64,000 nt of DNA from Fistulifera solaris (GCA_030295235.1 AP026134.1:372001-436000), one strand, 5' to 3'; positions 10,504 through 21,945 are shown, numbered from the stretch's first letter. A program made the numbers and translations. The notes: generated by a model from the letters alone, not told the origin.

Positions 10504-12803
10504 CTACGTCATGGCGGGAAGGATGAAGTGGAACATGGCCAACTTGGCCTTGAGCGGATTAGAGCTCATTGGAGTAGTTCCGTCGTCACTCAACAACACG
10601 AAATTGTATTCTCCCTGCATTCGTGCAACGACGGGTGTTAAATCCAGCATCGGTTTAACCGAAAGCGGCGCTGTGCTTGTATACTCAAAGCTTTCCCCGG
10701 GCTTCAAGGTCGGCTGGCGGCCTGTAACACCCGGTCCTTGTACGACATCCTTATGGGGACTGCCAACGGTTTGAATCTCGAATCGACGCGACACCAACTG
10801 AATGGAGCGGCTATTTTGGTTCGTAATACGGATGTTGTAAGCAAAGCAATGTTTGTCCTGGCGATCATCGGATCGTTCAGGACGGTAGGACGTTGTCACT
10901 TCGACACGGACATTGTCCGTCACCTCTTCGGACGAGTCATTCAACTTCACCTTGATCAACCCAGTTTTCATGTCTTCATCACCAGGAAGTGTCGAAGAAG
11001 GCGTTGCCGCGGTGCTTGGACTGGCAGGGGGACTCTTAGCGGCAGCTTTCGGAGGTTCACTGTAATCGTCGTCATCGTCATCCTCGTCATCTTCCTCTTC
11101 ATCCTCGGCTCGGAATGGTTGTACACGCTGGTCCTGTGGGAAAATGAAATGGAAGGTTCCCAACTCAGCAGTAGCTTCTCCTTTGCTTTTCAACTGCTCT
11201 TCAGATGCCGTTGTTTGACCAGGCGCCAAAGTGACGTAACGATATTCACCACGCATTCGGGCAGCAATGATGGTGGTGCCAAGCGGACGCACACTCAAAG
11301 GCGCAGTGCTGGTGTATTCGAAAACTTCTCCCGGTGCAAGAATGGGAGTACGTCCTGTCACGCCTTCCCCCCTGTACAACATCTTTCATGCTGCTACCAA
11401 CAGTTTGAATTTCGAGCGACGTCCCAACAACTGGATCGTGTCCGTCGGCGAGTTGTTGGTAATTCGAATCGTATACTGAAAACAGTGTTTGCGCATCGGA
11501 GGATCGGACTGCTCATGATTGTACGAAGATGTGACTTCAACACTCAGCGGCCCTGTTGTAGTCTTGCTGGACGATTCCACCGGTACCGTCAGTTCTCCTC
11601 TAGTTACATCGGTATCTCCTGGCAATCTAGGACGTCCACCCGAGGCTTCGGAAGCCGCAACTTCTCGGGCCCGATCCGCGCCAGTCTTAGGGCGCTTATC
11701 CTCCTCGTCGTCATCGTCATCATCATCTTCGTCCTCCTCACTCCGACTGCTAAGACTCTTCCCGAGTTGTTGACGACGAATTTTCTTGACTTCGTCACGT
11801 GCTTCTTGCAGGGCCTTTTCCATGGCCTTCACTCTGGACTCGGGCGTCTCCGGAAGCTTTCCCAGAATTTCTCTGGCCCGCTCTTGCTTCTTTTTGTTAT
11901 CTTCTTCGAGTTCATCCATCAAACGACGCATGGTTCGCTCACGACGTGCTTTTGCCTCGCGGTCTTCTCGTACGCCTGGATTGCGCATATCTTCCTCGTA
12001 TTGCCGTTGTTGCTGTTCGAGATTTTTGCGACGCTCGGCCATCATCGCACGTCCTCTCGCGACACGATCTTCGCGAATCTGACGATCCAGCAACGACATA
12101 CTGCGGTTGGGACTCAATCCGATTTTGTAAATTTCGGTGTGCACTGCGTATCCTCGCTTTTCGACCGCTTCGGCGTCAATGCCTGGAGGAGGTCCGCCGA
12201 GTTTTTTGGCCAGATCTTTTAAATAATCAATCTTTTCCTGATCCGCACCGAGCTGAATAGCGTCTCTCAAACGATCGTTCACTCCAAACCAAGGATCTTT
12301 CGCGAGACGGCGCTTCAGATCGTTGTTGGCCTCCACCCAACCGGCGTGATCTTTCCTTCGACGCAAATCGGGCAAGTCATTTTTCCGGATCTGGCGCATG
12401 ACGTTGACATTCTCACCGCGTTCGTCCGCCGACATGGTTTGAACTAATTGATCATCCGGTATAGTCTTTTCCTCTTCACGAAACAGACGGGAAGGACGGG
12501 GCTTGATTAAAGGATTCGGGTCGAAAGGATCCATCTTCAATCCGGTGAAGGGAGATTTCGCCCCCGTGTAACTCGACAAACGAACATCATCATCCTCGTC
12601 GTCATCTTCGTCTTCATCATCTTCGTCCTCATCGTCATCCATTCCTAGAAAACCAGAACTAGAAAGCTCCAAGTAAGAGGAAGGACGCACATATGTCACG
12701 GCCGAAGATGAGAAGGGCGATATCACCGACGATGTTGTTGGCACAAAAGCCTCAGCATTTTCCGAGGCCAAATACAAGAAGTATGCAAGGCTGCTGCTCT
12801 CAT
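10504..12803 (-). CDS. Probable plastid protein with two C-terminal ApaG (DUF525) domains
   Basis: Long acidic protein ending in two ApaG domains, a beta-sandwich fold known from bacterial ApaG, FBXO3 and POLDIP2. Its role here is unknown. An acidic Asp/Glu run comes first (about 12590-12640), then a charged coiled-coil middle (about 12470-11760). ApaG domain 1 (about 11580-11150) has HCFQYTIRITNN and PGEVFEYTSTAPLS; domain 2 (about 10970-10510) has HCFAYNIRITNQ and PGESFEYTSTAPLS. In domain 1, about 19 codons (11422-11367) read in a shifted frame between a missing base near 11420 and an extra base in C6 at 11367-11372; the two cancel. The likely ATG is at 12803-12801. With one base added near 12787 it gives MRAAALAYFLYLASENAEAF, a signal peptide ending in an A-F motif, so plastid import is inferred. 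The total is then 766 aa. Confidence 0.8.
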
Positions 12804-13752
12804 TTGACCAACAAGAGCAATAGAAAGGAGATTTTTGGAATGAATGAAGGTTATCAATTAAAATGATAGAGAGGAGGAAATTATGGTCTCACAATCCCAT
12901 GAGATCGACCGAGACAGAGAGGTAAAGATGCGCCAAGATCATCATGAGAATTGCGGAACGAGAGTGTCACACGAAGTACAACTATTCGGGTGGATTGAAT
13001 GAGTCATATTTGGTTCGTATGAGATCTACGTACGCAGCCGAGAAAAGAATACGAGCCCCACCGTGCAACATCTGTTCACCGATGACGTGGAACGTAAAAC
13101 ATTGTCCGTGTCTCAGTGACGTTGCGGCCTTCACTGTACAACGTACAGTGGATGCAAGCAAGATCCATTCACAAACCGACTACCAGGTAGGATTGTTGGC
13201 CATTGGCATGCGATGGCGAAACTAGCCGATTCTTTCAGAGTGTACCATGGACAAGGTGGTGTGAAATATTATCGTGGAGTTTTCTTAATAAGCCAATTAG
13301 GCTCCGGTGGTTTGAAATGTTTCTTCTGCATTTCTCACATCAAGACTGCAACAATCATATAATTTTTGCAAATGTTCTTGCGTTTCATCAAACACTCTCT
13401 AGCATCTACTACCTTAATTTGCTTAAAGCAGCATGAGGCTACAAGCATAATTTACAATATGCAAAATTGTAGAATAACAGGTCATTGACTTTAGCATCGT
13501 TTGCAAGGAATGCGTTGATTGCTTACAAAGTAAGGCGACAACGTCTCCATTGGAAGTTACAGCATCAAATTTAAAAGTTGTTGCGAATGGTCAAGGGATT
13601 ATTTTTTGCGAAAATGAATGAAGTTTATCGAATTGCGCTTCCTCACTGCTATGTTTCAATACAGCTATTTTTCAAGTTGTTGTCGGTCAGACTACAATAT
13701 CTTAAGTTTCTTTCTTTTGATAGACAATAAGCTTACAAACCGCTACTCAATA
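12804..13752. other. Intergenic stretch, no gene supported
   Basis: About 950 bp between two minus-strand genes. Only short frames without similarity or composition bias are present. It should hold the promoter of the ApaG gene at its left edge. Confidence 0.5.
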
Positions 13753-14876
13753 CTAGGGTTCTTTCCTCGAAAGTCGGTTAAAAGAGAAAAGCGGTCTACT
13801 CGCCAGCACTATTCCGGATACAGCTGCAATGGCCAAGGCAGCTATCGACGCTATGCCTGTCACAGTCTGAGAGGACTTGGCAATGTACAAACGAAATGCA
13901 GTCGCTGTCATTTCCCACAAATTCAACAACTTAATGCCGTCTGTAGCGTAGGAAGTCAGAAACGACCATAGATGTAGTTTCATGGCCAACATCGACGACA
14001 ACAGAAAGGTGCGCGCTCTCCCTCGATCGGGCCGCAAGAGATCGAACTCCAGAATTGCTCGTGTCGTCACAGAATTTAGAAAAGCAAATAAGCTCATAAA
14101 GAAGCTCCAACGCGTAAAGGTAAATTCATAGGGGCACGCTTGCATCATGAAGTCATGGCACGATTTGGCTGAAATAGAGTGGCTTCCGAGAAGTAGAAAA
14201 CCGTTTGCAGTGGCTGTCGACACCACGATGACATTGAGACTGAGTATAACAGAAAGCAGAGAGAAGACGTGATATAGAATGTAGGTCTCTGTCAACCACT
14301 TGTGTTTTCGTGGGTATTCTTTCGAGCTACCAGAAAGTGCAAACATTGCGCCAAAGGCACTCTGCGACCATGGTCGGAGGCGTAAGATACATACAGTTCG
14401 ACATACTTAAAACTCAAACAGAAAATCTTTTGGACTTACCCCAGCAATCAACGATGAGGGTACTCTCATTCCTGTGAAGAAGGAAGACGCCATGTCGGCA
14501 TAATCTGGAATCGCACCGAGGGCGACAGTGCGAGACCCTTTCAGAATCGCATGATGAGTAGCGGGTGAGCTTATGAAAGAAAGAACGGAAAAAGCCGTCA
14601 TGTAGTCGGTCTTGAAGGACTGTAAAGGAGGCGAAGGGTGTTGGTGCGCTGTAAGGACAACATTAATTATTTGAATTGATAAGAATAAAGATGATCGACG
14701 AAAAGTGACTTTGAATTTTGACATTCATTCGAAATCTTTTACTTCTTCTTTTCAGAGAACTCAAAAGGACTGTAGATTTGTCAGTACAGATGCTGTCTTA
14801 CTGCCACTCGGTCTCACCTTGCCTTACGCCTCACTGGTTGCCGTGACTGCTCCGCAATCGTGACTAAAAAGGTCAT
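13753..14876 (-). CDS. Multi-pass membrane protein of unknown function
   Basis: I do not recognise this protein. Three exons, 14876-14828, 14648-14440 and 14361-13753, are joined by GT-AG introns of 179 and 78 nt. Phases match exactly and give 288 aa. The N-terminal ~75 residues are soluble and include a Pro/His stretch (HQHPSPPLQSF). At least four hydrophobic segments follow: around SSLIAGSAFGAMFALSG, HVFSLLSVILSLNVIVVS, FTRWSFFMSLFAFLNSV and the Ala-rich ASIAALAIAAVSGIVLAS near the C-terminus, which then ends in a basic cytosolic-type tail (FNRLSRKEP). The first exon encodes only 16 codons and is the least certain part; it was chosen because its splice phase fits. No frame break is seen. 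Confidence 0.68.
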
Positions 14877-15306
14877 CTTCAAGAACAATGGATGGCGGGA
14901 AAAGAAGAAATCCCTATGTGCGATCTGTGGTATGAGAAGCAAGTCCTACTTGGTACCGGTATCCGGTACCGGTACCGCAAAAATTTTAATGTGGTACATG
15001 TATGGCCAGACTCTTCGTTCATTTCTTCGCCGTTTCATGGATCAACAAAATTGCGAGCATCACAGCATCACGGCCACTTTTCATCGCGTGTCTTGATCCA
15101 CGATCAACGACACGCTATGGCAAACACGCTGTAATTTCTTGCGGGAAAACGCAGCCGCATGAGAGACGAATGACATTTGATTGTTTCCTTCTCATCAACT
15201 TTTGCCTTGCTTCAAAATCATCATATCATCAATCAAAATAACACATTGTATCAATTCAAGTCAATTGTGTTGTTCATCAAGAGCGGAAGCATTTAAAAAG
15301 AAGAAA
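14877..15306. promoter_or_regulatory. Divergent spacer between membrane protein and DUF6824 genes
   Basis: This 430-bp spacer lies between two divergently transcribed genes. It contains the GGTACCGG tandem palindrome at 14952-14977 and no supported gene. Confidence 0.4.
14952..14977. repeat. Tandem palindromic GGTACCGG repeat
   Basis: A 26-bp run built from the palindrome GGTACC: GGTACCGG, then TATCC, then GGTACCGG and GGTACCG. It sits in the divergent spacer about 75 bp from the start codon at 14876. It could be a protein-binding site or a short expanding repeat. Confidence 0.6.
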
Positions 15307-16836
15307 ATGGCTTCCGGACATCCGTCTCCTAAAGGCAGTCGTCCCGTCAAAGTGATAATAAGCCGGGATCAGTCGATTCTCGCTAAACGCCATTTACCTC
15401 GACAACTTCGCGGCGACTCGAATTTTATTCTCGTGGGAAATCGAAACAAGAAAGGAAAGTTCGTTTTACTTTCTCGCCCGAAAATCAAGCTAACGCACGT
15501 ACTGTCAAAATCGTCCTTGACCACATCGCCCAGCCGAGAAGCCACTGACACAGCGTCCAGTAACACCGAGACTGCCGCGACAACTCTTCACAGCGCTTCC
15601 GATTCCGAGCAAGAAGTCAAACATGATTACGAGTCAGATGCGAGCGGTTTCCACTCGACATTGCATCCTATCCGCAGTGAGGACACCAGCCTAGGAAATC
15701 CTGACAAGCCATTGATTCCGAAAATGGGACCCCAAGATGTTAACGTTCTTGAAGAAAATGAATACCTTGTTGAGCTATGTCGGAAATATAAGTCGCGCTG
15801 TCAAGACAAGCAAGCTTTGAAGGAAGAAATCCTTGCCTGGGTCCACGGAAAGGGAGGAAACTTTGTTGTGCAGATGAAAGGAGCTTTTACGGTTGCCCCG
15901 TTTTCGACAGTGGACGGCTTCTTGCAACGTATTGTTGACGGCGCAACGCAGAAGAAAACGATGGTGGTGCCTAGCCCATTGAAATCCAAGGGCCGAACGA
16001 AGAATACATCCCCTCGTCCGATGGCATCCCTTCCAACGAAAGCAAACGGCAAACCTAAACAGCCCAGTGTTCCGGAAGGTTCGATAGTTCCAAATGACGT
16101 AGATGTGCTTTTGGGACGTGGTAATCACACTGCATACCGCGAGGGCAATCTGAACTTTCGAAAGTACTGCTGGGCGCTGCGTGAGGGTACGAATACAATT
16201 TGTTGACAATTGACCCGTTCGAAACGAAACGAAATGACTTATACATCATCTTACTCGTATTTCTTTTTCATTTTGACTTTGACAGAATATAAAAACATTC
16301 CTAGAAACGAGAAGCGCCATCTTGCCCAGGCAGTTGTAGATCGAGTTCATGCAGAAGGAGGACGATTCTTGGAACCGTCTGGTGACACTTTTATTGTGGC
16401 GAGCGAAGCTAGAGCCCTTGAGAAAGTGTGCCAGGCTCTACGTGAAAAGAAATGGGAATCTCGTAAATCATTGCTCGGTCCGGAATACAGCGGCACGCCT
16501 GCTCAGAAAGAAAGAAAGCATCACATCGACAAGGCTATTAAGAGCAGCAAAACAAATTTGGCAAAGGCAATGGCACCGAAGAAGGCACCAACTGTCGTAA
16601 GTTCGACTTGGCAACAACCAACGCAATTGAAATCCCTTGAAGCTGATGCACCACAATCTATGAATGAGGAACTTGAAGTTGGATCACGCATCGAAGTGTA
16701 TTGGCCATTGGACCAGAAATATTACGCAGCAACAGTTAAAGCTGCACATGGTGTTTACGTCCATATTGAATACGAGTTAGACGGCGTTCTTGAGTGGCTC
16801 AACTTGTCCGAACACACTTTCCGGACGATTTCGTGA
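15307..16836 (+). CDS. DUF6824 protein with a second degenerate copy and a Tudor-like C-terminus
   Basis: Diatom-type DUF6824 protein, probably nuclear; biochemical function unknown. The ATG at 15307 is chosen over the in-frame 15181 because the preceding codons are low complexity. Exons 15307-16186 and 16286-16836 (99-nt intron) give 476 aa. The canonical domain starts VDVLLGRGNHTAYREGN, crosses the intron as WALREEYKNIPRNEKRHL and ends GGRFLEPSGDTFIV plus a closing helix. About 100 residues earlier is a weaker version of the same fold: VNVLEENEYLVELC, then KEEILAWVHGKGGNFVV. It matches the helix-strand pattern but lacks the GRG motif. The last ~50 residues (SRIEVYWPLDQKYYAATV, then VHIEYELDGVLEWLNL) have the W-x-DG-x-WL pattern of Tudor-like domains. 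The N-terminus is Ser/Thr-rich. The frame is intact. Confidence 0.82.
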
Positions 16837-17016
16837 AGAGGAGCGGCTATTGAAGAGTATACTCCATTAACTCGTTCATAGAAAGAATGGACCCAAGCGA
16901 AATGCTTAGTTATATAATTTCTTTACATTAAAAATGATTTACATTGGTCGAGGGTTGTCAACATAGGAACGGACGATTGTGCATTCAGGAAAAAGGCAGT
17001 TTTAATAATAATTGTA

Positions 17017-17793
17017 TTAGGAGAGTCCCTGCGGATAGAGATCCGGTCTCATCCAAGGAATTAGTGCCAGAATCAATGCCTGTTCATAGTAGTGTGATCG
17101 ATCTACGAGTCCATCGGTTAAAACACCGACTACGCCCAACCCTTGTTTTGATTTTTCGATGTCAAAAACCTTGTCCGTTGCATCCCCTAGTTCCATTCCC
17201 TTTTGCACAGCTTCTGATATTTTCCAAGGCAAGGGAAAGGCCGCAGCTTTGGCTAAACCGAAGACTGGTCGCTGGTCTCCGTAGTAAGTTGTTGTGTCTT
17301 TACTCGCTAACATGTCGACCGAAAGGGCTTCTCGACGACCGTAAATCGCCATCCAAGCCATGCAGAAGAGATCTTTCGTTTCGTGCTCTTCATTGCCATT
17401 TACAGCAGGGTCTACTTCGTTAGCGGTGTCTTCGGCTGTTCTCCTGATTGTATCCGGCGTCCTCCACTCCAATCCTCCTTCCATGCCGATCGCAACGTGT
17501 GGCGCCTTACCATTCCTCTTGCAAAAAGCCGCATAAGCTCCCTTGGCGCGATTCTTGGCACCTTCACAAGTTTCGCCGTCACCAAACGGCTGATCCGCAA
17601 TGCCCGAAGAGACGTCAAAACTCTGCACGACCACTTGAATATTGCGGTCGGGTCTCTCCATGAGCTGTCGCAGAGCCCGTTCGGCGGCACGAATCTTGGT
17701 AGGATTTCGCGTCCCTACGGCGACGCGGAGAATGAACGTGTGCGGACGCTCCTCTGACGTGAAAATATCTGTGATGATAGAAGTCAAGGACAT
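17017..17793 (-). CDS. Inosine/xanthosine triphosphatase (YjjX/DUF84 family)
   Basis: Non-canonical purine NTP phosphatase that removes ITP and XTP from the nucleotide pool, as known for Escherichia coli YjjX. The opening VAVGTRNPTKIRAAERAL is the family signature. FGDGETCEGAKNRAKGAY, HVAIGMEGGLEW and a late GVLTDGLVDRSHYYEQAL complete the fold. The start is set at 17793 (MSLTSIITDIF) because upstream in-frame sequence to 17955 looks untranslated; if used, it would add a Cys-rich 54-residue extension. The protein is 258 aa, longer than the ~170-aa bacterial enzyme, mainly from an acidic insert (about TAEDTANEVDPAVNGNEEHE) after the GMEGG motif. It is one intact exon, convergent with the DUF6824 gene (180-bp gap). 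Confidence 0.88.
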   Translation of the reverse strand: MSLTSIITDIFTSEERPHTFILRVAVGTRNPTKIRAAERALRQLMERPDRNIQVVVQSFDVSSGIADQPFGDGETCEGAKNRAKGAYAAFCKRNGKAPHVAIGMEGGLEWRTPDTIRRTAEDTANEVDPAVNGNEEHETKDLFCMAWMAIYGRREALSVDMLASKDTTTYYGDQRPVFGLAKAAAFPLPWKISEAVQKGMELGDATDKVFDIEKSKQGLGVVGVLTDGLVDRSHYYEQALILALIPWMRPDLYPQGLS

Positions 17794-19234
17794 GATCAAG
17801 GGTTGACAGGTCGGACAGTTTCGACAAATTTGTTTATAAAAACTCCGAGAAATACCATAGAAATGACGGCGTGCGTGTTTTTCACTCTCCGCAAAGTTGC
17901 GCATGCGGCAGGCAGGACTGATAATTAGATGAGTCGGAAATAACAGAACCCACAACCCACTCTGACTCCGTCAATAGTCAACGATGATGAGATCGCGAAA
18001 AAGCGCAATCATCCTACCCATGTCGTCAACAATAATGTTTCAGTATAATGAAATTTTTTGAGTTCATTTGTTAAGATTTGTAGGTCATAAAGGGGTTCAG
18101 GGCGAAGAAAATACGGAGTAATAGAAATAATGTGAATGCGGTCGATAATCTCCGGGACTGAATTATTTGTTGTGTCGGGAACTCGTTCCGCCTACTCATA
18201 CTCATACCCTGTAGGGAACAATGATTGAGATGAAATGAAATGCATTTAGCGCAATTCATACCAACCATATCATCATTCATGACAATAGCCATGGATACAA
18301 ATAGAATATAATGAATTGGTCTTTTCAACTTTAGGTGGTCGAAAATCGTGCTCAGGGCGTACCAGGTAGTAAACCATCATGGAAGGTTTTTCGGGACTGA
18401 AAATTACATGAGTCGGAGATCGTACCTGTACTCTCTACAAGATATCAATAACCGTCCACACGTGGAAACGGTATACGCGATTGGCAGCAAACATTCGAGA
18501 TGGCGCAGAGCACAGACACCGCGACGTCGACCATGGGCTGCCTTGATGTTACAAACTGGAATTGCAACGATAATCTAATGGTGTTCTCTTTTAGCATAAG
18601 TGACGAGAGATTTAGATGAACACCATCGTGTGCGGGCGCAGTGCATGGGCCGTCCGATGATGATTCATAAATTATTATGTACTCGTATAGGTGACGGAGT
18701 TGACATCGTCGTGCAGAAGCCGTCTTCCAAACAATATTTTTGAATGCTTGGCGTATTACTAAAATGAAGTCTCTGAGCAATAAACATACAGTGTTTTTAA
18801 CGACAAAAGGTCATTCCTTTGACGATGGTTGAGCAGAAATGCGTGCCGCGTGGCGTGAACTTGAAACGGGACGCCGCTCACTTGTCACGTCACAGTGGTA
18901 GAAGTTGTGCGGGATTCAGAACGTTTCGAACATTCACTGTCAAACGGCATCACCTTTTCTAAAACACCTTAACACTTCACGCTCTAAATCCACCCACATG
19001 CAAGAATATTCCAGCATAAAGGGTGTTGTGCAACAGCGTTGCTTCTCAGCGTGGAATACAGTTAGGGGCGAAACGGAAGGGAGAAAGTTCCGGCGCAAAT
19101 GAGCGCAGTTCTGAGGTCAACGAATTGTCGTTAAATCTTGTCATCGGTTCATTCAAATCGAACGAAAAAAGAAGCGGTTCGACGGCAAGCGCTCACTTGG
19201 CGGATCTTCGCAGCCGCGTTCCATTCCTCGTCCT
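17794..19234. other. Divergent intergenic stretch, no gene supported
   Basis: About 1.4 kb between two divergent genes, with no coding frame of convincing quality. It contains two copies of the 10-mer CGGGACTGAA (18153-18162 and 18392-18401), each followed within about 15 bp by GTCGG. The rest is AT-rich. Confidence 0.5.
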
Positions 19235-20699
19235 ATGGTGGACCAATTTAGCACAGGCACCATGTTTCTGCCTTCGATCTCTTCGAGCGATTCACCTCTC
19301 TGTCATTGGCCTTGTGATGTAGTCAGCAGCTCGTTTGCATCACCAGCGAGACAAAATTATCGCAGCCGCAGCCGGCCCATGGAGGGTCAAGATATCACAG
19401 CTTCCTCGTCGTCTTCTGCGTCGTCCCCCGCGTCATTGCACAATCACAGTCTTGCTGAAGGACATCGCTACGAAGAAAAGTCTCCCAATAATCAAGAGGA
19501 AGACAGAAAGCCCATGGCGATAGCCAAATGCATGACTGATCACACGAGTCCTTCCTTTGAAATGCGCATGACGTTCTCCGAAGATTGCGACGACGATCAT
19601 CGTGCGTTCCATACTGCGAGCGCTTTGGGTATCTTGGATGGGGATCACATTGGCATTGGTATCATCCCACACGCCCCCGAGTTTCTGTTGCAGAGCTACC
19701 AGCATTTTGCCGTTCCACCCGAATACGAATCATACCCTAACACCCAGGCGGAGGAAGAGAAAGAAGATGTCGACCAGCAAAAGATGCATGAAGAGCTGCA
19801 AGAAGCATTCTTCATGGATCATCCGGCGAATACGCACGCGGATTATCCCAACAATGAGACGAAAGTCGTGAAAGTCTGGCGTCGATCCTCGAGGGTCAAA
19901 GCAGCGAAAGTCGTCCGGTCCCGCAGGTCTCCTGCCAAGTTCAAGAGCCCTAGAAAGTCAGCCAGTCGACAAAGGAACGACGAGCCCGCAGAGGTTCCCT
20001 TGGAGATTAAACCTACGGAGCGTGAATTGAATAGTGCCGTGAATCGCCGCCAGCAAGAAGCTCTTCAGCAGTGGTACGGAAAGTTGAACGAGCTCAATCA
20101 GTTTCGAATCGCGAAAGGTCATTGCAACGTGCCACAGCAGTACCCTCCAAACCCTCAGCTCGGCATTGTAAGTGCATGGTGTGTTTGTGCTCAAAAAGCA
20201 ATATTGTCGTTACGATTACGCTCATCTGGATTCCTCGCTTCGGTAACAGTGGGTAAATAAACAGCGTATGGAGAAGAAATTCATGGACGACGGAGAAAAG
20301 TCATCTATGACGGAGGATCGAAAGCGACAATTAGAAAAGATAGGTTTCACTTGGGCAAAGCGTAAGGGTGACTACTCATGGAACGAGAAATTCCGTGAAT
20401 TGGAGGAATTCAAACGAATGAACGGGCATGTTGATGTTCCCACGAAGTACGAAGAAAACAAGGCCTTGGGACGATGGGTCAGCACGCAGCGTTCGCAGTA
20501 CAAACTCTTTATGCAGGGCCAGAGATCGCACATGACTCAGGAGCGCCTGGATGAGCTTGTGGCCATTGGGTTTAAATTCGACATGACAACAGCACCGCCG
20601 AAGCCCGCGAGTCGCAGAGGACGCAGTCGTTACATCGAAGACGAAGATGACGACCATGTCGGTGATGATGGTGAATCGGATGAAGCGTATTCATTTTAA
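19235..20699 (+). CDS. Helicase-associated (HA) domain protein with two repeats
   Basis: Protein with two helicase-associated repeats (PF03457 type), a short helical domain greatly expanded in stramenopiles and probably nucleic-acid binding. Exons 19235-20167 and 20250-20699 (82-nt GT-AG intron) give 460 aa. HA repeat 1 spans the intron: WYGKLNELNQFRIAKGHCNV, then PQLGI joined to WVNKQRMEKKF. Repeat 2 is WNEKFRELEEFKRMNGHVDV, then LGRWVSTQRSQYKLF. Both keep the W...L..F...GHC/DV...LG.WV..QR pattern. The N-terminal ~230 residues are low complexity, acidic and Ser-rich, followed by a Lys/Arg-rich patch (SRRSPAKFKSPRKSASR) that may be a nuclear signal. The C-terminus is basic then strongly acidic. 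No helicase motor is present. It converges on the second DUF6824 gene (184-bp gap). Confidence 0.83.
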
Positions 20700-20883
20700 A
20701 CAGCGTCTTAGGCTTGATGTTGGCCGATTTTGAAAGTCTATTGGCCAGAAATGAAAAAGAAACACTCTCTTTCTTCATCCGTTTTTCTACAGTAGTGATC
20801 AACAATTTAAGACAACAATCTGATAGTATCGGATAACTTTAATATAAACAACGAATTATCTGAGATTGCCTGCGCTTGAATAA

Positions 20884-21945
20884 TTAAGGCATATTGATCA
20901 AGTCGTGCACTTTCTTGTTCGAAGTAGTCTTGATTGGAACTACCGCCTGTTCGCCATCTTCATCGAAAATGTCGTCAATGGGACCGAGTTCCGAATCCAG
21001 AAAATCAGCTAGCATGGATCGGGAAAAGTCGCTTTGGAGTGATTCAAAGGCTGGTAATGGAATGTTCTGCGGCGCTTCCGACTGCTGGGGTTGGGTATTA
21101 CAACTATTTAGGTTCATTGTGCCATTCAGTTGAGCGACGCGCTGCACAGTCAAAGGGGTTCCGGTGAAATACTGTTGGAAGAGGGGCGCAAATCTGGATC
21201 CGTAAGACAGATGTGCGAGTTGCGGCATTCTTCCCACTGCTGAACTACTGTTGCTTTTGATTTGCCCGAGAAGAATCTGATTGACTTGATCGAAATGACT
21301 ATTCACCGAAGGTTCATTATAAAGACCTCCGCTTACACCAGCGAGGCTTTCTGCACTAACCCTCCTCACTTCTGCCATCATCTGCTGACTCTTCTGACGA
21401 CGAATGGTTTTCGATTTGGTGCTAGACTTATATTTTAAGTGCAATAGATTTCGAAAGCTGCAAGAAAAGTAATTGAGTTAGAGTCATGATCAGCATTGGA
21501 CGAGGGTTCATCCGATGGAGAACAAGTACTTACTTTTGACCGGTTTTCTCTCGTGCGTTGTGATCGCCTACTTCGAACCATCGTCCGCCTTCTATTTTTA
21601 CAAATCCTCCATCTGGACTGGCACTTCGAATATCCTCAACAACTTTCGAGACAATAGCGGACTTATCAAGCTTCGTAACAGCCTTTTCGTATTCGTGAAT
21701 ATACGACTCTATCAACGAGCGGAAGTGCTGATTACCCGGATGGTTGAATGCTTTGTGGCCTCTAGAATAAGAACAGGGTGAGAAATGCAAGATTACGTGT
21801 CGAACTGCGAGCATATGTTGAAGCAACAATCTTACCGTGCACAAATAACGTCACGGTTGCCCGGTTTGAAAGACGCTGGCAATGCCTTCATCTCTTCATG
21901 TTCTGTCATGTTTGGATGGCTGTCGAAATCAATTGAATGATTCAT
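20884..21945 (-). CDS. DUF6824 protein with DVICARG motif
   Basis: Second DUF6824-type protein in the window, not adjacent to the first. Three exons, 21945-21836, 21761-21534 and 21457-20884 (introns 74 and 76 nt), give 303 aa. The first intron splits the diagnostic motif, restoring DVICARGHKAFNHPGN. The domain then runs FRSLIESYIHEYEKA, SKVVEDIRSASPDGGFVKIE, GRWFEVGDHNAREKTGQ and FRNLLHLKYKSSTKSKTIRR, which is the standard layout. The C-terminal half is a disordered Gln/Ser-rich region with an acidic patch near the end (DSELGPIDDIFDEDGEQ), the look of a transcription-factor activation tail, but that role is inferred. The frame is intact. The start ATG at 21945 was chosen because it leads directly into the spliced motif. 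Confidence 0.85.

Noticed and set aside
10738-12222. 494-codon plus-strand open frame
   Set aside because: It lies antisense to the ApaG gene and reads the complement of its Asp/Glu codon runs (Ile/Val/Phe-rich output). The minus strand carries recognisable ApaG domains.
16187-16285. Two separate genes at 15307-16206 and 16210-16836
   Set aside because: A GT-AG intron joins them in phase and restores the DUF6824 domain (WALREEYKNIPRNEKR).
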